Assembly: GCA_905183005.1 (NCBI GenBank)
Contig: CAJJDO010000035.1
Span: forward strand, 456,338-520,337
DNA length: 64,000 nucleotides
Source: Paramecium pentaurelia
Taxonomy: Eukaryota > Ciliophora > Oligohymenophorea > Peniculida > Parameciidae
Reading direction: 5' to 3'
The notes below the pieces were generated by a model. It was not told where the DNA came from. It was given only the letters and a program-made list of their open reading frames with translations, and did not search any database. Each line of letters opens with the position of its first letter. Position 1 is the first letter of the stretch. Shown here piece by piece: positions 49,744 to 63,203 of this stretch. Position numbers and translations under genes: made by a program.

Positions 49744-51407
49744 TCATGAAAAAAAGACTTAGATCTCTATGTATGTATTTAAGTTAAACACTATATAAGA
49801 TATCAAAAATACATTTGAAGATTATTTATAGTTCTGAACTTGACTTTGTAGATTAGAAATTTAAGCCTTTAAATTATCAACTAATTTAGTTATTCTTTCA
49901 TAAATTTTATCAGGATCAAATTTTTCATTGACATTTTCGGTTAAATATTTTCTTTATAATTAGTTTGCACTGACAATTATTTTTCTTAAATATGATTACA
50001 ATTTTTCACTAGAAGAAATTGTTATCATTTTTTCTATATTTTATAACATTTCTAAAGGTTCAACCAAATTGGCCCTTGGACCTCCATCCATCTTATCAGG
50101 CAATAGAGCCTTAGATTTTGTAGTCCAATCACTATAGATTTGTAAAATTTTTTTGAATAAGTTCAAATACATATCTTTGTATTATTCATAGTCTTAATCA
50201 GGTATATCTTGTTTATTAGTAGTGGAATGAAAATTCATATCATATTGATGTTTATTTATTTATTAATTAGCTTCTAAATCTTTTTACAAATGTAAAATTT
50301 ATTTTTCAAGTTATATAATATCTAATTCTAGATCTGAAACTCTTTTAGTAAGAAGTAAATTTTAATTTTCAAAGTAATCATATTTATCAATGAATTTTTC
50401 AGCTTAAAAATTTTCAAATCTTTTAGTCATAATATTAAATTATGGTATGAATTTTTCAACATCAACAGTACTTCTCTTAAGTTCATCCAATTATTGTTTT
50501 GAATTTTTGATTTCTTTAAGCAATTGAATATTTTTAAAATTTAAACTTTCATTTGAACTTTACAATTCAAAGATTTTTCCTTTAGCCATTTCTAATTAAT
50601 CTGTAAGTTCTTAACTAAATATAGAGCATATGATACTTTTCTCTTGTAAATTTATCAATATAAATAAGCATTTATTGTGTCACTTATTCTAATTGAGATT
50701 TAGATTCACTTAAAACTTTCTCTTTAGCTAGATTATTAATCATTGTATAAAGAGAATTCTCTGCTTTTTATTTAATTTCTAATATTGCTCTTCTTCTTGG
50801 ATTCATTTTAGCCATTTCTGAAGTACTTTTGACTAAGTTCTCAACTGTTTTCTTAGGTTAGAAACTTTGAGTCTTAATTTATAGTTTTTTTTTTAAGCTT
50901 CTTGAAGTCTGCTTATGAGTATTTAACGCTGACTTAATTTAAAAATATAATTTTACTGAAACTTAAAGTTTAAATTCTTCATCAATAGGTCCTGGTTTAG
51001 TATAAATATAATTGCCAAAAGCATCAAAAACAATCCTATGAAAGTTCTTTTTAAATTGTTCATATTCATCTTAATTAATTTAAACTTCTTTTTCAAAATA
51101 ATCCTCTGGTGGATCAATTTCTGCTTATTCTTTTGTAACCCTTAAATTGCTTGATATATTTTCAGATCTTGGTTCTACATGAAATTTCCTATCTTATAAT
51201 TTCATCAGACTTTTTGGAGTAAGACTTGTAGTGGCATTATATTTGTTGATCTATATTTATTGATCTTGTTCATCATTTGGAATAGATATTCTAAGATATG
51301 TAATTTGATTACTATATTTAAGGTATTCTAGGACTTGTCACTGCTGTTTAAGGTCTTGTACGAGCAGAGCTTAAGAATGAATTTTTAGGACTTGTATGAA
51401 CAGACAT
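49744..51407 (-). CDS. Long coiled-coil protein
   Basis: A 539-residue protein with two 22-nt introns; both are needed to keep the frame. It has a Ser/Thr/Pro-rich start (MSVHTSPKNSFLSSARTRP). Residues about 220-420 are nearly continuous heptad repeats (SDLELDIIQLEKQILHLQKDL). The last third is helical (DPDKIYERITKLVDNLKAQI). It resembles cytoskeletal or basal-body coiled-coil proteins in composition, but I cannot name a family. It converges on the cNMP-binding gene, with 89 bp between stops. Confidence 0.75.
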
Positions 51408-51649
51408 AATAATAATAATTATAAATAATATAGAGAAATATAAATTACTTAAACAGAAGTATATTATAATATAAATAAGGAACACAGTAGTTTAATATGG
51501 GAGTTAAGTGATACTATTATGTTGTATTAATTTTTATGAATTTATATACTTTTTTTTTTAAATAATGAAGTGATAAAGTTATTTATAAATTAATTTATCA
51601 TTATCAATTGATAAAGATGAAAGGATTAAATTTGAGAATCAAATGGTGA

Positions 51650-52400
51650 ATGTATTTGTAAACTTTTGGAATACCAGGAAAATCTCATAGTCTAACACCA
51701 GGTCATAAGAATTTTATATCTGATCAAGAAGCTGATGAATTAAGAAAAAAACACTTCTTATTCATAGATATGACAAGTGATAATTATTTAATGTCAAATG
51801 ATGTAGCATCTGATTGGCCATATGGAAGAGGAATCTGGTTAAGTTAAGATGAAACTAAAATGGTTTGGGTAGTTGAAGAAGATTAATTAAGAATTATTTC
51901 AATAGTTTAAGGTAATGATTTAGGTAAAGTTGATTAATCTCTTCATGAATTATTAACAGGAATTGAAAAAAGTGGTTTAAAATTTGCTAAACATCCAGTC
52001 TATGGTATAATTACAACATGTCCAACAAATATGGGAATTGGAAAAAGATAATCCATATTAGGTAAGTTCCCAAATATTAGTAAAAAAGGAACAGATGAAA
52101 CTAATTTAAAAGAAAAAGCAAAATCTATTAGATTAAAAGCAAGAGGAACAGGTGGAGAACACTCATCTATGGATTAAGAAGGAACAGCTGATATTTGACT
52201 ATCAGCCAGATTCGGAGTTACAGAGGCTCTTGTAACAAAGAGATTATTTGAAGGATTAATTGTTCTCTATTAATTGGAAAAAACAACAGTTCCAGATAAG
52301 GGTAGAAATTATTGTTTGCATAACCTTTTGAATATTTAAAAAACAAGTATCAAATATTTAGTTCAATATTCTATTTATAAGAAATGTTATCAATGTAAAA
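51650..52400 (+). pseudogene. Arginine kinase (phosphagen kinase) remnant
   Basis: The frame from ATG 51650 contains most of the C-terminal ATP:guanido phosphotransferase domain: WPYGRGIWLSQDETKM, VEEDQLRIISI, CPTNMGIGKR and RGTGGEHSS. Four defects stand out. The N-terminal substrate-binding domain (about 100 residues) is missing. A TGA lies just upstream of the ATG. The RGTRGEH loop Arg, an ATP-phosphate ligand, is Gly. A TGA at 52196-52198 cuts the frame within the conserved YDIS segment, after which the family sequence resumes (LSARFGVTEALVTKR). It probably no longer makes an active enzyme. Paramecium uses phosphoarginine in cilia, so other copies should exist. Confidence 0.8.
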
Positions 52401-52455
52401 GATAAATAATTATTATATTATTAAATAAATATAATTGTTAATTTTTAACAATATT

Positions 52456-55400
52456 TCATCTCAATTTACTTACTTTCCATTAGAAAATAGAATTGTCTTC
52501 ACCTCCAATACTAAATAGATAATGATCTTCCATAGACCATGCAATGTTGGTAATATGTGATGAATGTCCTCTTCCTAATATATATTATGATCCTTTCTTT
52601 ACACATGGATATCTATTATAATATAAATAGAGTATACCTAAATATTTTAATTTAAGAATTATCATCACCAGTTGCTATTAAATAATAATTATCAGGTGGT
52701 TTATCTTTTTCATTGTAAGTTTTATTTGATCTTACAGCAGCATTGATATCACTACCATCTTAAATATCTGGCCATATTCCTTAAACAGGCCATCCATATG
52801 GTGTAGTCCAAGTCAGCCATTTTTCATCTCTTAATTAATTTGCTCCATTTGGTAATTATTTACCAGTTTAAAGTTCCCAAAACAATAATTCATATCTAAA
52901 TAAAATAATTTTTAATTATATACCCTCCACAATTGCTATGAAGATGATTTCCATCTATTGAAAAATCAATATGAGTAATATAACTTGAATGTTTCTTTAA
53001 TGGTTTGTAACGTTATTTCATATCTGGAAAACTATATATATATATGGAATTATCATGTGATCCAATTGCTATCCAAGATTGATCATGACTAAATTTGATA
53101 TCACTAATCCATTCTTTGGCTAATCTATTCACATATTTTTATTTAAATTCTTTATCATAAATCTTAATATTATATAATAATATATTACTCTAAATGTTCC
53201 ATCTTTAAATCCAACACATATAGAAATACCATCCAAAGAAACAGCTATACATCTACCTTTTGTATTATCAGGTAATTCACCAACTTCATCTTGTTTAATT
53301 TCTACTCCATTAGAATCTAGATTGGTTTTGATGCAATTTAACATCTTTTTTTAACTTATTGACCAAGATCTTAAAGTTCCATCATCTCCACAAGTATAAT
53401 ATTAATCAGAATCTTATGGATTAATAGCTAAACCCCAAATTTCATTCAAAGATCGCTTATTTGGGGAACAATGAGATTTCATTAAAGTTTTAGAAACAGC
53501 AAATTTAGAATTTATATTGATTTTGGCATCTTTAGTAACTAATTCAACTATATCTCCAGCATTAGTTGATACAAGTAAAGTCTTTTAATCATAACCTAAT
53601 TAAATGGATTTGACTTCTAAACCCAATGAATTTCTCATACATTCTGATAGTTTAAAAGATAATATTTATTTATAAGTCTTGGAATCTATTATGACAATCT
53701 TAGAATCAGCTCCTCCAATAAGAATACTAATAATTATTATAAATATATAATTACAAATCTTTGGAAACATCAATTGCTTCTAATGATCTATTAGCCTCTA
53801 AATATTAGAAATAAGAAGTAAATTTGCCACCAGAATAAATTTATAAAGATCCATCTATACCACCTAACAAATAATCATCATTATTGACAGCTGCACATAA
53901 ATATTTATATGAGAGAGGTTTTTAAGGATAAGCTTTACTAAAAGTCAAACCTCCATGTCCTAATTTCCAGAATTTTAGATGATTTAATCCACATGTAACA
54001 AATTCATAATCATTTTTCCATTTAATATTTGTAACAATATCCTTACCAATTTGATCTCTAACCAACAAAGTTCCTCCAGTTTAAGATTTAGTTACTATGT
54101 CAAAAATACATAATTAATGACAATCATCCATTCCTATAGCAGCTAATTTATCTCCTGATTCATTAAATGCTAATTGCAAGATTCCTTTTGTAAAATAACC
54201 TTTCAATGAGCAGATAATAGCTTAAGTATTGCTTTCCCAAATATAGATAAGTGGATTAGCTCCTAATTATCCAGTGGCAACCTTTAAATGATCATTTGAC
54301 ACATCCAAACAGACTACATCTTCTGTATGATGATTGAAAAACCTTTGTGAATTTGAATTTGTATTTGCATTAGAATTTGGATCTAACACAACTGCTAATG
54401 CAGCTGCATTATAAACAATCTATCCTCTCTTTAAGTATTTCACATTATTTCTACAATCTTTACTGCGATATCCATGAACATATTCTAAGGTTAATTCCAC
54501 TAAAGGCTATTTATTTTAGTTTAATGGATCTTTATAATAATTAGAAGGTTCCTTGACAGCTCCCATCCATGGTCTAATAATAGTGAATTCATCTCCTTTC
54601 TCATTCTATTCATTATAATTCTATTAATCTTCATTCTTTTCTATTTGATTATCTCTTCTTCTCACCTTACCATATTTATCAGATCCTAGTCTTCTTGTTT
54701 TTTCTTATGGAACTGCTAGAGCAGCCAAATCATCAATATCTTCATCTAATTTTCCATAAGCATTTTCATCTTATAACATTAACTATTATTAAGATTTAGA
54801 CCAATCTGTTTTCCAAATAAATATTCCCCTATCCATACCACTAGTTGAAATCAATTTACTATCATCAAATGAGAATCTCATTCTTGTAATAGCATTTGCA
54901 TGTCCAGGATATTCTTTATGAATTTAATTGAATTAACAAACAGCAGGATATTAATACAGATTTATTATACCATTATATTCTCCTGTTGCCAATATCTACT
55001 TTTAATTATCTACACACACTGCAGTCACTGAATATTCATCCTTTTTATAGATACCTTATACATTGAAACCAAATAAACATGTCCATGTATACCAATCCAA
55101 TTCTTTAACTTAAGGTCCTGGAACATCCTTCAAAGATTAGACATTTGCAAATTTCAATTCATAAGTTGATGAATTTACTACTAAGTGAATAGAATCCATA
55201 GCCCAATCTAATTTAATTAAACTACTATTTAATGAGATATTTATTGAACTTTATTTACTAAATTTGCCTCCTTCTATTTCCCATACTTCTACTTATGATT
55301 ATGTACCATGAGCACCAAATGCAATTTTAGTACTATCAGGTGAAAATTTAATATCCTCAATCCAAAATGTTTTTCCTTATGCACTTTATTTCAAAGAACC

Positions 55401-58400
55401 TGCTTTAGAATTCTTTTTATCCAAAATATTCATATTTGTGGGTTCAACTAAATAAATACATCCACGTATATCTCCTACTACTATATATTTACCATCAGCA
55501 CTCCAATCCACAGCCCTTATATCATTTTCAAATGGTGATGAACACTTAACCAAAGTATATTGATTGATATCCCATTAACGAAGTACACTGTCTCCTCCAC
55601 AAGTAATAATGGTTTATGAATTTCGACTTGCTGCAATTCCCCATACTTCTCCACCATAATGACAATCAAGTAATAATTTCAAATTCTATACATTTTTAAG
55701 TGGAGCATGATACATTTGAGCTTATTTTGTTGCTATTATAATATAGTCATTCTTAATATCCATTGATATAATACCAATTTATTTAGGCTAATGAAGAGTT
55801 TCAGTAATATCAATAACTGTTGCAATATTATTTAAATTATTTCCATTCATTTCCCATAATTTAATTTACCCATCTAAACCACTACTATATAATTAAGTTT
55901 TTCCAACAGCAACTAATGAACTTACTTTTGATTTATGAGCTTAATAATTTTTAATGTTTTTATTTTCCTTCCAAAGAAAGATGTTTCCATTATCAGATCC
56001 TGTAATTTCATATGAATCTTTAAATGCAACACAACAACATAACATAGGTTCAAATTGATTACTATTTAAGATACCTGGATAACATTTTATATTTCTGCCA
56101 TTCATTTTATAGAATGTAACACTTCTTTATCCACAAGACATAAATTCATTTGCTGATTTACTGCAAATTCCATAAATATTAGATTTCAACGTCTTTACAG
56201 TAATAATCAATTATCCTATTTGCCAATCATGAATTGCTATTGAATATTCTGAAGAAAATGATAATAAAAAGACACCATCATATGAAAACTCTAAACAATA
56301 AATCATTTTAGTATGAAAATCATTCAACATTGACAAAACCTTCTTTGATTCAGCTTCCCAAACACATATTGCTGTTAATTATTTCTCATTTAAAGCAAAA
56401 GCTTTAGTTCCAGTTGCAACAATTCTTCCTCTTGGATGTATAGCAATACAAGTAATTTCATCCTAATGATATCTGAAATAAGTCTAATTACAATATTATT
56501 ATCCAATAGGAATATTTGGATCCATAACAATACCAACAGCTCCACAAGAAAATGCTATTTTACCATTGTCTAATAATTTAACTCCATTAAAATAATCTTA
56601 ACCCAATTAATCTGTTTTCATACCCAAAATATAATCAAGTGTTAAATTACCTTATGGCAATACATTATATTTCTTTTCATCAAATTTAAAATTAGTTGGT
56701 TAAGTAGCTTTAACAAATGCTTAATATTATTTCTATCCTTCTTATTTATTCTCCTCTTCATTTAAATTGAGTCTATAATAATCCTTAGATATTTAAACAT
56801 CTTAAATAGATTCACATGCTTAATCTTACTCTATCTAAGCATCTTTATCATGTGAGACTTTCCATTACATAATTGATTTATCTGCTCCACCTAAAGATAT
56901 GATATATTCATCATCTGCTGAAAATCTAATATTTGTCACATGAGCAGCATGTCCCACATATCTCTAAAATCCTTAACCTGGTTATGCAGCAGGATATCTG
57001 AATATCTTGATACCAGAATAATCATCTGCTGTAACTAAAATATCTCCTTTATTAGATCTATCTACAGCATTGATATCACATCCAGCTGATAAAAGAGGCC
57101 ATACTCCTAAAACATGCCATCCATAAATGGCTGTATATGTTGCCCATTTTTCATCTTTAAATTTAGATGCTCCATCAGGTTATACTTTTTGATTATTTTC
57201 TCCTCCCAATTCATAATAAAGTACTTATTAACTCCAATCATTAATTTATAATACTCTGCATGTAGATGAAAAATCAATACTAATAACTCTAGCAGGTGAA
57301 CCACGTAATACATTTGTCTTTTTAAAATGATTCTTTATTGAATATATAATGACATCACAACTTGGTGCATCATGACCAACTGCTAATTATTCAGTATCAG
57401 GTGAAAATTTGAGACATGAAACTTCAGCATCTCTATCTTTAAAATTAAAAGTAGGCATTAATGTTTTAGGATCAATAATAAGTACAGTTCCATTAGTACT
57501 ACCTACAGCCAAATATTTATAATCCTTGCTAATATGAATAGCACTACTAGGATAATCTAATTTCATGCAATTAGACATCTTCTTATCTTTAATCAACCAA
57601 CAAGCTAAAATATTATCTTCACCAATAGTGTAAAAAGTAGGAAATTTTGGATGTATAGCTAAACCTCTTAAAATTCCAACTGAATGTCCTCTCATTAATA
57701 CTTTACTTTTTTATCCTTGAACTTCTACCATGTCTGATCCTCTTGTTCCAAATACTAAATGAACAGATTTCTCTTAATCATTTGGTCCTATTGTAACACT
57801 TTATACTTTGAAATTAAATATTTTTAAATTTAAATTGAGAACATTTATCTTTTCTTTAGCTTTCATATTTATATCCCAAACTATGATTGTTCCATCTTTA
57901 CTACCTGATACTACACCTCCTTCCTAACTTTTTTTAGTATGAATTGCTAGAACAGCACTCTTATGAGCATCTACTGCTGTAGTAGCTCTATTGCTCTTCC
58001 AAATCAATAACTATCCTCTATAAGTACCTGTTATCACATTATTATCACATAATGCTATACATAATACAGATGAAAATGGTGATGTTTTTGTATCCCATAT
58101 TCCTAGATTCAATCTTATTTGATTTTAATCATAACTGCAAAAGTATACTTCATTCTTACATGCCAAAATCAAATACTTATCAACTTTATCAAATTTAATA
58201 TCAAATACAAATGATCTAGGACCCTTACCTGTGGCTAATAAAGCCTATGATATATCACCTTTTAATCTTGCATCTATTCCTTTATCTACATCATAAACAA
58301 CCAATGTATGTTCATCATCCATACTTACAGCAGCTAATTTCTTGCCATCATTTGAAAATGCTAAACATTATACTCCTTAACGTAAAATTCCTTTAAAAGC

Positions 58401-59601
58401 AGCTCTAGAGGGTTCCATTTAATCTTTAACTTCCCAAATATATATTGGAGGAATGGATCCAGCCTAACCTGTTGCAATATACTTATCATAAACATCTATG
58501 CATGTAATATCATCAGTATGTTCAAAAAAGAACCTTTATTAATTTGTTTATGGATTATAAACCACTCCAACTGCAGCAGTAAAATAAACTAATTCTTAAT
58601 CCACAAATTTAATATTGTTTCTAGTATCAAAACTTCTAAATCCATATATATAATCTAATTCCATAAATGTACTTGGTGGATTTATATCACCTTTACCTGG
58701 TTTCCAAGAAGATGGTTAACCATTCTTTACTTAATTTTTCCAAACCTCTTTGTTTGTCATCTTGTTAGTCTTATAATTATTTTCTAATTATAATTGATTA
58801 TTGTCCTCCTCAAGATTAGTTTCTATTCCAATTTTCCTCAATTCTCTTTTTTAATCATATGCCAATAATCTTCTCTATGTTTCACTCTCCAAATCAGAAT
58901 CTGGATAAGGAACATCACCTTATTAGGCTCCTCCAAAATCAGATCTCAAATCTTCAACTGAGCATAATCCATATGATAGTAGCATCTTAAGTACATCTTA
59001 ATCTTTAGATAGAAGACTGCAAAATAATTAATTAATATTAACATACCTATGAAATTCAGACAAAGATATTGAAGCATCTTTATTTGTATCATATTTCCTT
59101 AACAATTCATCTGAGATTCTCTCTGCTTCTTAGATTGTACATTCTCCTTTCTATGACATGGCTCCTAAAGCTGTTAAAGTAGTCTTTATCAAAATGACTA
59201 ATTCATTTCGAGTTATTGTTTTGTTATGATCAAAATCATATAAGGAAAATATTATATTTGCTTTTTCCTTAGATATAATAATTCTAGAAATACCTTTAAG
59301 GTAGCTTAACTCAAAAGACTTAAAGCACATACAAATTCATGACTGTCAATTCTACCATCATTGCTGATGTCAAAAAATTAAAACACTTTATCTACTTCAG
59401 TCTCCTTCAATTTCATCAACTATATAAACCCATTTCTATCAATAGTGAGATCCTCATCTGCCATCAATTCAAATTTCTCTCTAAAATACAATTTGTATAA
59501 CTCAATTACTTTATCAATTTAACTTAACCTGGTGACATATTCATGAATCTTTTCATTTATTCCAGGTCTCCTGGACTTCCATTAGAAATCTCATTACCCA
59601 T
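52456..59601 (-). CDS. EF-hand and EML-type WD40/HELP giant protein
   Basis: My model gives 2,320 residues (exons total exactly 2,321 codons after seven introns of 20-30 nt). The N-terminus (MGNEISNGSPGD) fits N-myristoylation and recalls calcineurin B. Three EF-hand loops follow (DISNDGRIDSHE, DFDHNKTITRNE, DTNKDASISLSE) within the first 200 residues. Next come three HELP/TAPE blocks, each a HELP motif (LDYIYGFRSFDTRNN; LDYILGMKTDQ; LEYVHGYRSKDCRNN) with about a dozen WD40 blades. This three-TAPE layout is that of EML5/EML6 microtubule-associated proteins; the calcium-binding head is an addition. It probably links calcium to ciliary or cortical microtubules (inference). The first intron (GTT...AAAG, 20 nt) is the least certain part. 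Confidence 0.88.
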
Positions 59602-59759
59602 CAGTTATTATTTATAATTTATATATATTTATCAATGTAACTTCTACTAATAAATATTAGGACTTAATATATTACATCCAAGTATTAAATTGAATGTAAA
59701 TAATAACATCTGACTAATTAAATTATATTTACCAATCTAATTTCATTATTAATATTTAC

Positions 59760-61043
59760 ATGAAGCAAGAATACTTTGAAAATAGATAACAAGCACTCTG
59801 TCTTAAATATCAACCTACAAGTACAAATAATTATCGCAATCAATTATTTTGGCAACCATAAGCAGATAATCTTAATAGTACCTTAATGTTGGCTTAAAGA
59901 ATATTCAGAGAATATAAGTAAAGTATTTATTGGATCTATTGAACCCGTAGCTAAGTTTTAAGTTCGAAAAGTTTCTGCCATTCAACAATAATAATAAGAA
60001 AAAGAACCAGAATAAAAAAAGCAAAAAACAACCATTATGGACACTAAAAGATTTCATATGTATAGTCACCCAAAAAATACTAAAGTTAAACAACTAAACT
60101 CTACAGCAAACAATTCATTTTATTCAAAGAAAAGCACAGAAAAATATTAATAATCTCCCATTAAACCTAAGACTGCCAATACAATTTCTAGACCTAAACG
60201 AATATTACCTAAATAAATATCAATTTCACCAATAGAAAGTGTCGGTCCATTAGTTTCTGCATAAAGTTGGTGCATCATTAATGGAAAGAATGGCCAATTG
60301 ATGAGTGGCTACAATCAATATAAAAGTAGACAAATGGCTTCAATCACTAAAATCATGACATGTTGGTTAGCACTGAAACTCACATAGCAATTTTAATTGG
60401 ACCTTGATAATACATACTTCACAGTGCCAGAAAAAGTAGTTCATAGCTTAAATATAGGCAGAAAGGATTGGAGGTACAACAGCTCAACTCTAAAGTGGTG
60501 ATAAACTCAGTATTAGAGATCTACTCTATGGGTTAATGTTACCATCTGGTAATGATGCAGCAATATCCATACAACACAATTTCGAACTTTATAAAGGTTG
60601 TGACTTCATTTAACAAATGAATCAAAATGCTTAAGATATTGGAATGGAATTGACATCCTATTCTAATCCACATGGTATTATTTATATAATATAAAGGATT
60701 GTATCATGAAGCTAATTACTCTTCTGCATATGATATTGGTATCTTAACTTATAATGCCTTGTAAAATCTACAATTCGCAAGCATAGTCAAGACCAAAATA
60801 TATTTTAGTGAAATCGAAGATAAATTTGGAGAGTCTAAAGAAATCTTTTGGGAAAACACTAATAAAATGTTATACCAAGGATTTAGGGGAGTTAAGACTG
60901 GTATAACAAAAGAGGCAGGTCCATGTGTTGTAGAGTATTTTGAGGATAACTAAAATTCATACATAATAGTACTGTTAAATTGTAGATCAGTAGATCAAAG
61001 ATGGCAAGATACAATGAAATTATTAGATTGGATAAGATAATGA
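59760..61043 (+). CDS. D-Ala-D-Ala carboxypeptidase/PBP5-like serine hydrolase (peptidase S11)
   Basis: A 403-residue protein with introns at 59923-59950, 60436-60457 and 60675-60696. The first 150 residues are polar, Gln/Lys-rich and lack a signal peptide. The rest carries all three penicilloyl-hydrolase motifs: SITK (Ser185, Lys188), SGN (Ser246, Asn248; in LLYGLMLPSGNDAA) and KTG (Lys355; GVKTGITKEAG). The segment EKAERIGGTTAQLQSGDKL is also S11-like. These are bacterial DD-carboxypeptidase hallmarks. A eukaryote without peptidoglycan might use it on food bacteria or on another amide or ester. It has acquired short ciliate introns and the ciliate code, so it is resident and not contamination. 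Confidence 0.92.
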
Positions 61044-61099
61044 AAACTATTTTTGGATGATTTTGGATAATTCTATATTGTCTATATATTTAATCTTAG

Positions 61100-62761
61100 T
61101 CAACTTTATTATCCTTTGAATCCAGAAGGAGCTACATCTGTATCATGTATAATCTCTCTGTGACATGTCCACACAGATAATATTGCTTCAGGAGTACCAA
61201 TACCTGCCCCTCTTGGATCTCCACATGGTCCGAACCAATGATTTTATGGAGCACCAGTAGTTCTTGCTCTTATACCACTAAAATGATTATATCTCAAATT
61301 ACCTATAAGTCACTCCATTAGTTGTATTGGATTAAACATATCTTAAGAAATTAACATCATTACTAACTATACCTGCAGTCAAATGATTTTCAAGATTATT
61401 GATGATATCTAAAACTTAATTGATTTAATCAGAAGAATATGTTGTAACAATCTAAAATGGTCCAAACAATTCTGTAGTTACACTCTTATTCTTCTAGATT
61501 TAATCTAATGGAACATACAAAGCTGTAGGTTCAAATGCTCCATAAATTGATGGTATAGAATGATTTTTCAATTCTTATCCACCAAATAATATTTTTGATT
61601 AAGGTATTTTCAAAATATTTTCAATATGCTATTTAATTTAAGTATTATTCCATGTAATAATGGGACCATTACTTAAATCCTTTAAATTTCTAGTACTAGC
61701 TAATTATTTAATTTTATCAAGAAATCCTGCTTTAACCCAATTTTCATGAACAAAGAGAATACTTTAAGCTGAACATTTTTATCCTGTACTTCCATATGCA
61801 TCTTAATCTGATTACCATGCAACATAGTTTTGAGTATCTATATCTGGTATATCTGGACCAAGTATTTTCCAATCAAATCCAGCATCTTCAATTCTAATCT
61901 TTCCATTTAATACTTTTGTTAAATGCTCTGCAACCTTTGATGATCCTGTAAATTAAGTATTACGGAAATTTCCCTATCTTAATATAAATTCAGTCGCTTC
62001 ACCATTACCAAATAACATATCTACATCTGTAGCAGGTAAACCACAATGAAGTGCTAATCTTAACATTTATTCCATAACAACATTTACTCTACTGTCACCT
62101 TTAAAGAAAACTTTGTTTCCTGTAATCAATGCACCAAATATCTATAAACTTGGTATTTCTAATGGAAAATTGAAGGGAGCCACAACAGCACAAGATCCAT
62201 AAGGCCATCTATATCCTGTTGATTATTATCCAGGACGATCTCCAGCTACATTAAATGATCTTGTTAAAAAACGAGGTTGATCACCACTAAAATTTTAAAA
62301 AAATCTCTCTGTCACAACTACTTCCCCTGATGCTTATGCAAAATGTTTAGGTACAACTCTTTATATTAATTTGACTAAGAAATCATGAACTTCTTTTTTT
62401 TTAAGTTCTGCTGCTATTTTATGACATACTTCTCCATAGAGTTAATATCTTTATGGATTTTTTAATGGATTATGTAATCCACTAATTGGACATTCTTTGG
62501 CAGATTCAATATATTTCAATAATTCTTATTTGTCCTAGACATCAGGTACAGTAATAAATGGTTCACCATTCATTGGATCTACAATGGTTTGATATTTATG
62601 GGAATCAATCCATTTTCCACGCAAAAAGTTTTATGCCTTATGTGGATTACGAGCAGATCTATTATTAAATTATTTATAACACTCTCTTACAATTAATTTG
62701 GGTCAAGACTAAAATATGATGGAATTGTAGAAAATGATGCAATATTCCTAAATTTTTGCAT
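61100..62761 (-). CDS. ALDH4A1: Delta-1-pyrroline-5-carboxylate dehydrogenase (proline catabolism)
   Basis: The aldehyde dehydrogenase of the mitochondrial P5CDH group: HKAQNFLRGKW, VVAPFNFPLEIPSLQ, EDAGFDWKILGPDIPD, then GSTGQKCSAQSILFVHENW with the catalytic Cys. GAPQNHWFGPCGDPRGAG and TPEAILSVWTCHREIIHD follow (after one 25-nt intron). It oxidises glutamate semialdehyde to glutamate. The N-terminus MQKFRNIASFSTIPSYF fits a mitochondrial presequence. One problem: about residue 24, near 62690, the frame shifts by one base between the presequence (SLDPNQL) and the conserved part (VRECYKQF). No short intron explains it, so a sequencing indel or recent mutation is suspected. Confidence 0.9.
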
Positions 62762-63203
62762 ATTATTTATGATTTATTTTTGTCATTAAAATGGATAAAA
62801 CCTGACCATTATTCTGATTACATACAATTTATAATAATATTATGATGTATCTCTCTTATATGAGAATACATTCTAATTAAAATCAAAATGAATTCAAAGA
62901 ATTGATAGTTTAGTCTTTAGATAAATAATATTGAAATTTATATTCTTATTTTATAAGATTTAATATAAAAATTATTATCATGCTTGATTATTAATCATCA
63001 TAAATAATAATATATTAATTATATGCATAGAAACTTATTGTTTTAAAATATATTATCCATACTTATAAACAAGAATTTTAAATTATTTATCAAAATTATT
63101 TCATATTAATAATAATCATAAAGAAAAAGAAATGAGTTGAAAAGTAATATCATCAAAGATTACAATATTTTGACATTAATTATATAAATTATACATAATA
63201 ATT
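62762..63203. other. AT-rich intergenic region
   Basis: About 440 bp between two minus-strand genes. I see no ORF or recognisable RNA. Confidence 0.45.

Noticed and set aside
59905..60093. Small minus-strand hydrophobic frame
   Set aside because: It is antisense to the polar N-terminal exon of the carboxypeptidase-like gene.
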